In this document: piece by piece, positions 53,796 through 62,820 of the stretch
Numbering within the stretch: the first letter of the stretch is position 1
Layout of the letters: every line of letters starts with the position of its first letter
Origin: Pseudomonas segetis
GTDB lineage: Bacteria; Pseudomonadota; Gammaproteobacteria; Pseudomonadales; Pseudomonadaceae
Direction: 5' to 3'
NCBI RefSeq assembly: GCF_900188155.1
Contig: NZ_FZOG01000002.1
Location: forward strand, 821,845 to 885,844
DNA length: 64,000 nt
The notes under the pieces: model-generated
What the model was told of the DNA's origin: nothing
The model's database searches: none
Seen by the model: only the letters and a program-made list of their open reading frames with translations
Made by a program: the position numbers and the translations under genes

Positions 53796-56700
53796 TCAAC
53801 GCGGCTTGACCACCATGCGCGCCGGGGCATGCCCCAAAGCCTGCCAGCTGGGTCGATACATCGACTCAACCTGCGGCGGTGGCACACGGTAGCTTCCCGG
53901 CGTAACAGCCCGCGCCAGATAGAGCAAATGACTGCTCTGGTAACGGCTTACATTCAATGCAGCCACATAGCGATCGGCACGAAACTCCTGATGCTTGATA
54001 CCTGCGTTCTGCATCGAATCGCGCCAATCCTTCACCTGGCGGCTGGCGTCATCCAGGCTTGCCGCGCTTTGCGCCAGGTTCTGATTTTCCAGCTCCAGCC
54101 CGGCAGGCAGCAGATCCACCACCAGGGCATCCGGCACTCGCTGCTCTGTAGCGCGCACAGTCAGGTGCACCAGCACCAATTCACCACTTTGCAGATCAGT
54201 GACATCCAGGGGCCTGCCATCCATGCCCAGGTAATCACGCTCAATGCTCAGGTTCGTACCTCCAGCGGCCGGTGCCTGTGCCGGGTAACCGGAAATACTC
54301 AGTTGCTGGTACAACGCATCATCGCCTTGATGACTGATGGTCAATGGCGCGGCAAGCTCAGTGCCATCGAGCTTGATACCGGACTGCTGATTGCTCAGGT
54401 CAAAGCTGAAGTCGCCGCTGCGCAAGGCCGCACTCCAGTCAGGCTCGGGTTTGCTCAGCAGGTTGCGCCCGGCCAGATACAACGCATTGCGTTCCTGGGT
54501 CGACAACCACTGATGACTTGCCACCTCATCGGCCAACTTGAACAAGCGCTGTTCACGGTTACTCGCCGCCAGGTTGTTCTCCTCCAGCAGCGACAGGATC
54601 AAGGCATCATCGCGCAGAGGGCTGCCGTAATCCGCCAGCCAGGTGTTGGCCGCACGCTGCCGTGCCAGGCCTTCGGCCAATGCTGTGTCAGCGCGGGGCT
54701 GGTCGCCCATCTTCGCCAAGGCAATCGACAATTGCACCAGTGGCAAGCCAGAGCGCGAATCGCCACGACGCTCATACAGGCTACGCAAGGCGCCCAGGGG
54801 AGCTTGCTGGCTGCGCGCAAGCACGTAGCCCGCATAGGCTTGCACGGCAAACCGGCTGTGTTCGACATTCTGGCTGTAATCGACATCAACCAGATTACGT
54901 TCCTGTACATAGCGCAACAGCCGCTCATTGGCCTTTTTAAGCGCCTCGGCCGGTACCGCAAAACCTTGTTCGCGGGCACGCAGCAGAAAATCAGTCACAT
55001 AAGCAGTCAGCCAGTATTCTTCCGGGCTGTCCGCGCCCCACAAGCCGAAACTGCCGTTGTAGCGCTGCATGCTCAGCAAGCGCTCGATCCCCAGTTCGAT
55101 CGAGCGTTTGCGCTGCTGTGCCGGCTCGCCAGTGATGCCCAGACGCTTGAGTATGCTGGCATCGGCATAGAGCGACGGATACAAGCCGCTGGTGGTTTGT
55201 TCCAGGCAACCGTAGGGGTACGCCTTGAGCGCGCGAATCTGCTCACCCAGGTTGAGCGGCGGGCGACTGGAAACCGCCAGCCGCGCCTCAAGCCCAGCCG
55301 CCTCAAACACATCCAGCGCACCTTCCGGCAGGCTCCAGGGTTGATCCTTGATCACGCTGCGATACTGCTTGACCTGCGCGGGGTAAGCGGGACGAATCCC
55401 CAAGTCCCAATCGCGGGCAAAGGGCCCGAGCACCTCATTGGGTACCTCCAGACCTTGCACGGCCACCTTGATATGGCCCTGGCCATAACCGCCAAGCGCC
55501 CTGACCGGGATGTGCAGGGTATTGCGCTGCCCATCCTTGAGTTGCAGCGACTGCTCGCTGTACTCACTGCGTAGCTGGCCACTGGTGGTGACATTGACCT
55601 TGAGACTTTGCGCCTGCCCCGAGAGGTTGGTCAGGTCGAGCGCCAAGGTGGTCTGGTCACCCCCAGCCATAAAGCGCGGCGCCGACAGCTCGGCCACCAG
55701 CGGCGCGGCAACCAGGGTTTTAGCCTCGGCCATGCCGAAATGATCCGTGCTCCAGGCTTGCGCCATCAACCGCAGCTCGCCGTTGAAATCCGGAATATCC
55801 AGACTGACCACGCCTTCGCCCTGCGCATCCAGGCTCAGGGGCTTGGCTTGCAGCGCGACAATGAGCACGCTGGTATCCGGGCGCTTGCCGCCAGCCGCCA
55901 ACGCCGCGTCGCCACCGAATGCCAGCTTGGCAAGGCGTCCTTGCCCGGCTTCGATCAACTGGCCATACACGTCCAGCTGGTCGGCGCCATAGGCTTTACG
56001 ACCGAAGAAGTTAGCGAAGGGGTCCGGCGTTGCGTAATCGGTGATACTCAGGATTCCTGAGTCAACGGCCGCCACCAGTACTTTCGCTTGCTTGGGGATA
56101 CTGCCGTCGGCGTTACGCACCTTGACCTTGATGTTCAAGGGTTGCAACGGGCGCATTTTCGCCGGTGCCTCGAGGCTCAGCTGCAACTTGCGCTCGGCTC
56201 GCTGCAGCGGTAGATGCAACAGCCCCACGGCACGCTTGGGCGTGGCATTGCTTGCCCGCTCACCAGGGCGGATCACCAATGCGCTGACATACAGGTCATG
56301 GCGTGCCCAGTCCTTGGCGATTGGTATATCGAAGCTCTTGCCCTCGGCTGGGACTTCAACTTCTTGCCACCACAAAGGCCCGTCGCTCGACTCGACCATC
56401 AAATAGCCCTTGCCTGCTGCCGGTGCAGTGACTGTTACCCTGGCGGTCTCACCCTCGGCGTACGCCGGTTTGTCCAGGGCCAGCTTGACTTGATCCGGGC
56501 GCACAGCGCCGCCATCGGCGTTGTCTTGCCAGCGATAGCCAGCCCAGAAACGCAGGCTGCTCAACATACCGGTTTGCCCATCGATCACTTCAACGCGATA
56601 TGGCCCCCACTCCACCGGGAAGCTGACTTTGGCGGTGCCATCGGCCGCAACACTGAGGTTTTCCTCACTCAGGTTGAGGTACTTCTCGTTGTAGTGATAG

Positions 56701-58715
56701 CTCCAGCCGTCGTTGTCGGAGAAGTTCCAGTAGTAATCGCGGCGCTCACGGACCAGGCGTACCGTCAGTTGGTCAGCTGCCAGCTTATTGCCATCGGGGT
56801 CAGCCACCAGCACTTCAAACTCAGCCTGGCTATCGGCATCAACCTCGTCACCCTCGAACAGGCCACGCACCGCGGGCAAACGCTCGGCGGGCCATACCGG
56901 CTGAATCAGGCGCCGGGTAATGGGCCGCCCGCCAGACTCCTGCAAGCTGGCTTGCAAAATCAATTGCACGGGCGACTTGATGTCCGACCAGCGCGACTCC
57001 ACATCCAGCGTCGCCTTGCCTTGCGGATCGAGCTTTTGCTCATCCAGTTCGATATCCTGATCGAGCTGTTCTTCGGTCACCGAACCAAACTGGTAACCGG
57101 GCAGGTTCTTGACGGCCTCACGCAATGGCCGCACATAGACTTGACCGCTGATGCGATTACCCGCCGCCGGCGCGCCGTAAAGGTAGCGACCTGTCACTGC
57201 AAATTGCGCGTCCTGTTGCGGCGCCAGCGGTTGTTCGCTGCCCTTCAGCTCAAGCGCCATGCGCTCAGGCAAAAAGTCTTCGACCGAAAACTCATACAGC
57301 TGTGGCGAGCCATCGCCCAAATCCAGCACCAGTTGCCAGCGCCCGGTTGGCGCCTCTTCGGCCAACTGCAGTTGATATTGATAAAAACCTGAGTCGTCGC
57401 CAGTCCAGACGAACTTGCGGCTGACCTGCTCATCCGGGCGGCGCACTTCGACATTCACCGGCTGCGACTTAAGCGGCCGACCATCGGCATCACGCAGCAA
57501 CGCATTGAGCAATACGGTTTCACCCGGGCGATACAGGTCACGCGGGCCAAAGACAAAGAACTGCAACGGGTGCGCCTTGGGCCCGGCAATATCGAACTCG
57601 GCCAGATCCAGCGCCGAACTGTTCAAGCGCAACAGGCTGGTTTGTGTCCCCTTGCGCGCCAGCAGCACATCGGCCTTGTTGGTCAGCGGCAGCTGGGCGT
57701 GGCCCTTGCTGTCGGTTTTTGCCGTGCTCAGCACCTTGCCTTTTGCATCGAGCAACTCAAGCTCGACTGCGTCCTGCGCTTCCCCACCCTCAAGCGCCTG
57801 GGTGAATACATCCAGGCGGTTGTGATAACGGTGTGCTGACAAGCCAATGTCACTGAGCGTGAACAGCGTCGCGGGTTGCGAGTAGCTGTAGCCGCCTGCC
57901 GCTCGCATCACGGCCAGATACACCCCGGGTTGCTTGAACGGCTCAAGGCCGGTGATTGGCAGCACCAGTGTTTCACGCGTGTTGCGTGCAGGATTCAAGT
58001 CAAACCGCCCGCCGTAGACGAGATCAGCCATGGGCAACAGCGACTGCGCGTCCCAGGTGTCGAGGTTGGCGCTACGCCCCCAGCGGCTGAGAAACGCGGG
58101 CAGCGATTCAGGCTTGATGCGAAAGAATTCGACATTGACCTTGTCGACGTTCAGGGCGATCACCGGCAACCCTTCGGCCAGGCGAGTCGGCAGCAACGAA
58201 CCGCGGCTGGCAAAGCCAACGCTGGCTTGCAGGTCCCGGGTTGTCAGGCGGGTGATGCTTTCATCGCCAAGCGTGGCGCCATTCAAGCCGCGCACACCGG
58301 CATCGACCGTCAGCACCAACTTGCGCTTGGGTTCAAGATGGCGCAGGCGCAATTCCATCAAGTTGTCGGCCAGCTCCCATGCACCGTCGATCTTACCGGT
58401 CTTGGTGTCGACCAGGTGCAGGCGCTTGGCAAAATCCTGATCGGGATCAAGCGGTACGGAGAAGCTCACCGACAGCGCGCTGGCACCGTCAAGCTGTACT
58501 TCGGAGGCGTCGATCACACTGAGCTCACGACCAGCGTAGCGCTCGGCCAGCGCTTCTCGGTCGATTGCCGGCTTGGGCTGCGCGGGGCTGGCGGCAACGG
58601 CCGGTGCATCAGGCGCTTGCGCCGTGGCAACCGGGGCTGGGGCTGTTCCCGAAGAAGAATCACAGGCACCGAGCAAACCCAGTACCAAGCCCAGCAATAT
58701 TCCGTTGTAGCGCAT
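53796..58715 (-). CDS. yfhM: Bacterial alpha-2-macroglobulin (YfhM-like) lipoprotein
   Basis: A 1639-residue periplasmic lipoprotein that traps proteases. Lipobox LLGAC (Cys near residue 18), a Pro/Ala linker, and macroglobulin-like domains follow. The thioester motif GCLEQ (Cys1170) lies in YPYGCLEQTTSG, and TED and receptor-binding-like C-terminal domains complete it. The adjacent pbpC is the classic partner: the pair is thought to repair the wall and block host or rival proteases after outer-membrane breach. The start at 58715 has GGAGG about 6 nt upstream. Confidence 0.93.
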   Translation of the reverse strand: MRYNGILLGLVLGLLGACDSSSGTAPAPVATAQAPDAPAVAASPAQPKPAIDREALAERYAGRELSVIDASEVQLDGASALSVSFSVPLDPDQDFAKRLHLVDTKTGKIDGAWELADNLMELRLRHLEPKRKLVLTVDAGVRGLNGATLGDESITRLTTRDLQASVGFASRGSLLPTRLAEGLPVIALNVDKVNVEFFRIKPESLPAFLSRWGRSANLDTWDAQSLLPMADLVYGGRFDLNPARNTRETLVLPITGLEPFKQPGVYLAVMRAAGGYSYSQPATLFTLSDIGLSAHRYHNRLDVFTQALEGGEAQDAVELELLDAKGKVLSTAKTDSKGHAQLPLTNKADVLLARKGTQTSLLRLNSSALDLAEFDIAGPKAHPLQFFVFGPRDLYRPGETVLLNALLRDADGRPLKSQPVNVEVRRPDEQVSRKFVWTGDDSGFYQYQLQLAEEAPTGRWQLVLDLGDGSPQLYEFSVEDFLPERMALELKGSEQPLAPQQDAQFAVTGRYLYGAPAAGNRISGQVYVRPLREAVKNLPGYQFGSVTEEQLDQDIELDEQKLDPQGKATLDVESRWSDIKSPVQLILQASLQESGGRPITRRLIQPVWPAERLPAVRGLFEGDEVDADSQAEFEVLVADPDGNKLAADQLTVRLVRERRDYYWNFSDNDGWSYHYNEKYLNLSEENLSVAADGTAKVSFPVEWGPYRVEVIDGQTGMLSSLRFWAGYRWQDNADGGAVRPDQVKLALDKPAYAEGETARVTVTAPAAGKGYLMVESSDGPLWWQEVEVPAEGKSFDIPIAKDWARHDLYVSALVIRPGERASNATPKRAVGLLHLPLQRAERKLQLSLEAPAKMRPLQPLNIKVKVRNADGSIPKQAKVLVAAVDSGILSITDYATPDPFANFFGRKAYGADQLDVYGQLIEAGQGRLAKLAFGGDAALAAGGKRPDTSVLIVALQAKPLSLDAQGEGVVSLDIPDFNGELRLMAQAWSTDHFGMAEAKTLVAAPLVAELSAPRFMAGGDQTTLALDLTNLSGQAQSLKVNVTTSGQLRSEYSEQSLQLKDGQRNTLHIPVRALGGYGQGHIKVAVQGLEVPNEVLGPFARDWDLGIRPAYPAQVKQYRSVIKDQPWSLPEGALDVFEAAGLEARLAVSSRPPLNLGEQIRALKAYPYGCLEQTTSGLYPSLYADASILKRLGITGEPAQQRKRSIELGIERLLSMQRYNGSFGLWGADSPEEYWLTAYVTDFLLRAREQGFAVPAEALKKANERLLRYVQERNLVDVDYSQNVEHSRFAVQAYAGYVLARSQQAPLGALRSLYERRGDSRSGLPLVQLSIALAKMGDQPRADTALAEGLARQRAANTWLADYGSPLRDDALILSLLEENNLAASNREQRLFKLADEVASHQWLSTQERNALYLAGRNLLSKPEPDWSAALRSGDFSFDLSNQQSGIKLDGTELAAPLTISHQGDDALYQQLSISGYPAQAPAAGGTNLSIERDYLGMDGRPLDVTDLQSGELVLVHLTVRATEQRVPDALVVDLLPAGLELENQNLAQSAASLDDASRQVKDWRDSMQNAGIKHQEFRADRYVAALNVSRYQSSHLLYLARAVTPGSYRVPPPQVESMYRPSWQALGHAPARMVVKPR

Positions 58716-58831
58716 CGCAACCTCCGCTGTCATGGCGAGCGTAAAATTCAGACACTATAGACGAGCACGGTGGGGCGCCGTCACCAGCCCACTACTTTAG
58801 ACCAATTGCCGCTCAAAAATGATGACCGGCA

Positions 58832-59764
58832 TCAACCTGTATTACCCCCACGCTCGATCAACGGCGCGTGCTGCTGCATCAGCCCAGCCACCCAGTCGAT
58901 GAACACCCGCAACTTGATGCTGATGTGCCGGTTAGGCGGGAATGCGACATACATCGGCATGGGTTCGAGCTGCCAGTCCTGAAACAAAGGCACCAACTCG
59001 CCAGCGGCTACATGATCCCTGGCCATGTAGTCCGGCAACCACAGTACGCCCAGTCCAGCGAGCCCGGCAGCGAGATAGGCATTGCCATCATCCACCGCCA
59101 AGACATGGCGTCCCAGAACATGCTGGCGTTCATCTCCACGTGTGAGGGTATAGGCCAACGCTTTGCCGGTGCGCGCCCAAATAAAGCCAACCGTACGCTG
59201 GGTAGAATCTTCAAGTTCTCGCGGGTGCGTTGGCGTGCCAAGGCGGTGCAAATAGCTCGGCGCGGCGTAGATGCCCAATTGCAGGTCGCCAATGCGCCTG
59301 GCTATCAGTGACTGGTCGGTTATCTCGCCGCCGCGCACCACGCAATCAACATGCTCACCCAGGATATCGACAATGCGGTCGCTGACGCCCATATCAATCT
59401 GGATATCCGGGTACTGGGCATGGAAGTCAGGCAAGGCCGGGATCAATATCAGGCGGGCAAAGGGGCTCGGCACATCCACCCGCAAGCGCCCACGGGGCAA
59501 TGACGCCGCTGCAGACAGGCTGGTTTCGGCATCATCCATATCATTGAGCAGCTTGACCGCCCGCTCGTAGAAGACCGCGCCATCGGCGGTCAGCGCAACC
59601 TTGCGGGTGGTGCGGTTGAGCAGCCTGACCCTCAGGCGCGCCTCAAGTTGCTGGATCAGCTGGCTCACGGTGGTCTTGCTCATGTGCAAGGTTTCAGCCG
59701 CCTTGGTAAAGCTGCCCGTTTCCACCACCCGGGCAAACGCCTGCATCGCATCAAAACGGTCCAT
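58832..59764 (-). CDS. LysR-family transcriptional regulator
   Basis: A 310-residue LysR regulator. The N-terminal winged HTH (FDAMQAFARVVETGSFTKAAETLHMSKTTVSQLIQQLEARL) uses Thr-Val-Ser in the recognition helix, a common variant. The effector domain begins GRLRVDVPSPFARLILIPALPDF. The ATG at 59764 gives the typical start MDRFDAMQAF; the upstream open frame has no family-like sequence. It is divergent from the RidA-like gene (137-bp gap), which is the likely target. Confidence 0.88.
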   Translation of the reverse strand: MDRFDAMQAFARVVETGSFTKAAETLHMSKTTVSQLIQQLEARLRVRLLNRTTRKVALTADGAVFYERAVKLLNDMDDAETSLSAAASLPRGRLRVDVPSPFARLILIPALPDFHAQYPDIQIDMGVSDRIVDILGEHVDCVVRGGEITDQSLIARRIGDLQLGIYAAPSYLHRLGTPTHPRELEDSTQRTVGFIWARTGKALAYTLTRGDERQHVLGRHVLAVDDGNAYLAAGLAGLGVLWLPDYMARDHVAAGELVPLFQDWQLEPMPMYVAFPPNRHISIKLRVFIDWVAGLMQQHAPLIERGGNTG

Positions 59765-59901
59765 AGCATCCAGCCTTGTTGATTGTTTGGTTTCTACAAA
59801 CAGTGATGAACAAGGTTGCCGGTTTATCGCCCGAGCACAAGCCCATAAAGTCGTTTTCAAGTTAATTACGGGCCAAACGAGGCCGATTAAGGAGACGGAC
59901 C

Positions 59902-60300
59902 ATGAACAAGCGCGATGTAGTTTTTCCAGCTGGCCGCCAGGCCTTGTACGAACGCAACCGTTACTCGCCAGCGATTCGTTCCAACGGTTTTCTATTTGTA
60001 TCCGGCCAGGTGGGCAGCAAGGAAGACGGCTCACCCGAACCGAACCTGGAAGATCAGGTGAGGCTGGCATTCACCAATCTCAATGGGGTTCTGCAAGCCG
60101 CTGATTGCAGCTTTGATGATGTGGTTGATGTGACGGTGTTTATCGTCGACCCCGAAAAACAGTTCGAACGAATCTGGCAGGTGGTGCCTGAATTCTGGGG
60201 TGATGCGCCCTTTCCCAATATCACCTGCGTGGGCGTGACCTGGCTCTATGGTTTCCAGTTCGAGATCAAAGTCGTGGCTAAACTGCCAGAGCAGGCTTAA
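59902..60300 (+). CDS. RidA-family protein with altered active site
   Basis: A 132-residue YjgF/RidA-like trimeric protein (YSPAIRSNGFLFVSGQVGS at the start and VTVFIVDPEKQFERI in the middle). Aligned to E. coli RidA, the imine-deaminase Arg105 is replaced by Trp114 (TCVGVTWLYGF) and Glu120 by Lys123 (FEIKVVAK), so classical 2-aminoacrylate deaminase activity is unlikely. It may belong to a Rid subgroup with other reactions. It is divergent from a LysR gene; it stands alone. Confidence 0.83.
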   Translation: MNKRDVVFPAGRQALYERNRYSPAIRSNGFLFVSGQVGSKEDGSPEPNLEDQVRLAFTNLNGVLQAADCSFDDVVDVTVFIVDPEKQFERIWQVVPEFWGDAPFPNITCVGVTWLYGFQFEIKVVAKLPEQA

Positions 60301-60309
60301 GCCTCGGTC

Positions 60310-60341
60310 AGCGCTGAGGTCTAAAGACTGACCTCAGCGCT
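60310..60341. terminator. Bidirectional terminator hairpin
   Basis: A perfect 12-bp inverted repeat (AGCGCTGAGGTC / GACCTCAGCGCT) with an 8-nt loop lies between the convergent RidA-like gene and the 2-hydroxyacid dehydrogenase gene. No long T-tract follows. Confidence 0.6.
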
Positions 60342-60347
60342 TGCGAG

Positions 60348-61280
60348 TCAAAGCGGCGTCAGCAACTTTCCTGACTCGACGAAAGCCTTGATATTGGCTG
60401 TGAGCAGGTCTTCCATCTGTTGCCGGGTCTGCACTGTTGCGCTGCCGACATGGGGCAGCAGCAAGACGTTGTTCATCTCACGCAAGGCCTGTGGCACCTT
60501 GGGCTCATGGGCAAATACGTCAAGGGCCGCACCGGCAATCACATGCTGTTGCAGGGCATCGATCAGCGCCGGCTCATCGACCACTGAACCGCGGGCAATA
60601 TTGATCAAATAACCTTTGTGCCCCAAGGCCTTGAGCACCGGCGCGTTGATCAGGTTACGGGTTGCATCGCCACCTGGGCATGCCAGGACCAGAAAATCCG
60701 CCCAGCGCGCCAGTTCCTGCAAGTCGGCTTCATGGGTGTAAGGACTATCCGCCACCGGACGACGGCTGTGGTAGCGCACCGGCATGTCGAAACCGCCAGC
60801 ACGGCGGGCAATTGCCTGGCCGATACTGCCGAAACCGACAATGCCCATGCGCATGCCGCTCACGCGCATGGCCAGGGGAAACCCACGTTTTTCCCAGTCG
60901 CCCGAACGCACGAAACGGTCTGATTCAGCGATGCGACGGGCGATATCAATGAGCATGCCCATGGCCAGGTCGGCCACACAATCGGTGAGCACATCAGGCG
61001 TGGTGCTGACAGGAATACCTCGGTCGCGAGCCTGCTCCACCGCGATAGCATCATAGCCAACGCCAAAGCTGCAAATGGCCTTGAGCGAAGGCAACAGTTC
61101 CATTTGCCCGGCGCTGAGGCCGAAGCGCGCCGAGGTCGCGACCAGCTCGAACTGTGCGCCCTGCTCACGCAGAAATGCCTGTGGGTCGGCCTGCTGCCAG
61201 AGTGCTGTTACCTGGTGTTCAGCGGCCAGTGCCTGGTTGAAATTTTCACTTAAGGGGCCAATCTGGAGAATCTTGCTCAT
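60348..61280 (-). CDS. D-2-hydroxyacid dehydrogenase (NAD(P)-dependent)
   Basis: A 310-residue enzyme of the GhrB/hydroxypyruvate reductase type. The nucleotide-binding motif is MGIVGFGSIGQAIARR. The catalytic triad Arg (NIARGSVVDE), Glu (FAHEPKVP) and His (LPHVGSAT) is intact. The substrate is probably glyoxylate, hydroxypyruvate or another 2-oxoacid. It is downstream of an FAD-linked oxidase and galactarate dehydratase genes on the same strand, so it may act in aldarate or glycerate-type catabolism, which is inferred. Confidence 0.88.
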   Translation of the reverse strand: MSKILQIGPLSENFNQALAAEHQVTALWQQADPQAFLREQGAQFELVATSARFGLSAGQMELLPSLKAICSFGVGYDAIAVEQARDRGIPVSTTPDVLTDCVADLAMGMLIDIARRIAESDRFVRSGDWEKRGFPLAMRVSGMRMGIVGFGSIGQAIARRAGGFDMPVRYHSRRPVADSPYTHEADLQELARWADFLVLACPGGDATRNLINAPVLKALGHKGYLINIARGSVVDEPALIDALQQHVIAGAALDVFAHEPKVPQALREMNNVLLLPHVGSATVQTRQQMEDLLTANIKAFVESGKLLTPL

Positions 61281-61307
61281 GGGGTTCCTTAGTTGTCTGT
61301 ATGCGTT

Positions 61308-62720
61308 TCAGAGCACCTTGCCGGGGTTCATCAACCCAGCAGGGTCAAGCGTGGTTTTGATGGCCTGCATCAGTTGGAGCTCAAGCGGATCTTTGTAGCG
61401 CACCGCCGCCTCGCGCTTGGACTGGCCCAGGCCATGCTCGGCGCTGATGCTGCCACTGAATTGCAGCGTCGCATCATAGATAACCTGCATGATCGCCTCG
61501 GCCTGCGCCTTGAAGGGTGCATCCTCGCTACCAACGGGCTTGCTGATGTTGTAGTGCAGATTGCCGTCGCCCACATGACCGTAAGCCACAATACGCACAC
61601 CGGGAAAGACCTCAAGCAGACGTTGGTCAGCCGCCTCGATAAATGCAGGAATACTGCTCACCGGAACACTGATGTCGTGCTTGAGACTCGGACCTTCGTG
61701 ATTTTGCGCCTCGGAAATCCCTTCGCGGATCGCCCACAAACCGGCCACTTGCGTCTCGTTGCTGGCGATCACTGCGTCGAGCACAATCTCCCGCTCGAAG
61801 GCATCCGCCAGCGCAGTTTCAAGCATTTGCGCCAACCCGGCATCGGCAAGGGTATCGCTGACTTCAATCAACACATACCAAGGATAAACCTGGGCAAACA
61901 AGTCATTGCAGCCAGCAACATGGTTGACCACAAACTCGACGCTCTGGCGTGACATCATCTCGAAGCCGGTCAGGCGATCACCGCACTGGCCGCGCATCAG
62001 GGCGATCAGCTCGATGGCCGCCTCCGTGCTTGGCAGCGCCACCCAGGCCGTAGTGGTACTGCGCGGCGCCGGATAGAGCTTGAGCACCGCCGCAGTGATG
62101 ATGCCCAAGGTGCCTTCGGCGCCGATGAACAGGTGCTTGAGGTCGTAGCCGGTGTTGTCCTTGCGCAAGCCACGCAAGCCATTCCAGATTTGCCCGTCGG
62201 GCAATACCACCTCAAGCCCGAGGGTCAGGTCACGCATGTTGCCATAACGCAAAACAGCGGTGCCGCCAGCATTGGTCGCCAGGATTCCGCCTACCGTACA
62301 GCTGCCTTCGGCACCCAGTGACAGCGGGAACAAGCGTCCGACTTCGGCAGCGGCCTCTTGCAGGTTCTGCAAAATGACTCCGGCCTCGACCGTGATGGTT
62401 TCATTGCCGGTATCGACCGCCCGGATCGCGTTCATCCGGGTCAGCGACAACACCACTTGGGCGCCACTCTGGTCAGGGATCGAACCGCCGCACAAGCCGG
62501 TATTGCCGCCTTGGGGGACAACCGCCACAGCCGCCTGATGGCACAAGCGCACGACCGCCGCGACCTCTTCGGTGCTCGCCGGGCGCACCACCATCGCCGC
62601 CTTGCCGCTGTATGCATTGCGCCAGTCACTGAGGTAGCTCTGCATGCGCTCGGCGTCGGTTATAAGCCCGGCCGGGCCGACCACCTGCTCAATGTCGCGA
62701 ATCAGTTTTTCGTGCAGCAC
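61308..62720 (-). CDS. FAD-linked 2-hydroxyacid oxidase/dehydrogenase (GlcD/D2HGDH-like)
   Basis: A flavoprotein of about 470 residues. The PCMH-type FAD domain contains VVPQGGNTGLCGGSIPD and LGAEGSCTVGGILATNAGG. The C-terminal lid domain has the metal/substrate-binding AYGHVGDGNLHYNIS and ISAEHGLGQSKRE. Known members oxidise D-lactate, glycolate or D-2-hydroxyglutarate. A GTG at 62720 is proposed as start because GGAG lies 6 nt upstream and LHEKLIRDIEQVVG is a family-like N-terminus; a longer form from 62762 is possible. It lies 27 bp before the hydroxyacid dehydrogenase gene. Confidence 0.83.
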   Translation of the reverse strand: MLHEKLIRDIEQVVGPAGLITDAERMQSYLSDWRNAYSGKAAMVVRPASTEEVAAVVRLCHQAAVAVVPQGGNTGLCGGSIPDQSGAQVVLSLTRMNAIRAVDTGNETITVEAGVILQNLQEAAAEVGRLFPLSLGAEGSCTVGGILATNAGGTAVLRYGNMRDLTLGLEVVLPDGQIWNGLRGLRKDNTGYDLKHLFIGAEGTLGIITAAVLKLYPAPRSTTTAWVALPSTEAAIELIALMRGQCGDRLTGFEMMSRQSVEFVVNHVAGCNDLFAQVYPWYVLIEVSDTLADAGLAQMLETALADAFEREIVLDAVIASNETQVAGLWAIREGISEAQNHEGPSLKHDISVPVSSIPAFIEAADQRLLEVFPGVRIVAYGHVGDGNLHYNISKPVGSEDAPFKAQAEAIMQVIYDATLQFSGSISAEHGLGQSKREAAVRYKDPLELQLMQAIKTTLDPAGLMNPGKVL

Positions 62721-62820
62721 GGTAATCTCCACAATGGGTTGGTTGGCAACGCGTCTTGCCATATTCAACGCGCAGCAAGACAAGCCGTATCGCGCGACAA
62801 CAGGCCCGGCGAAACCAAAC

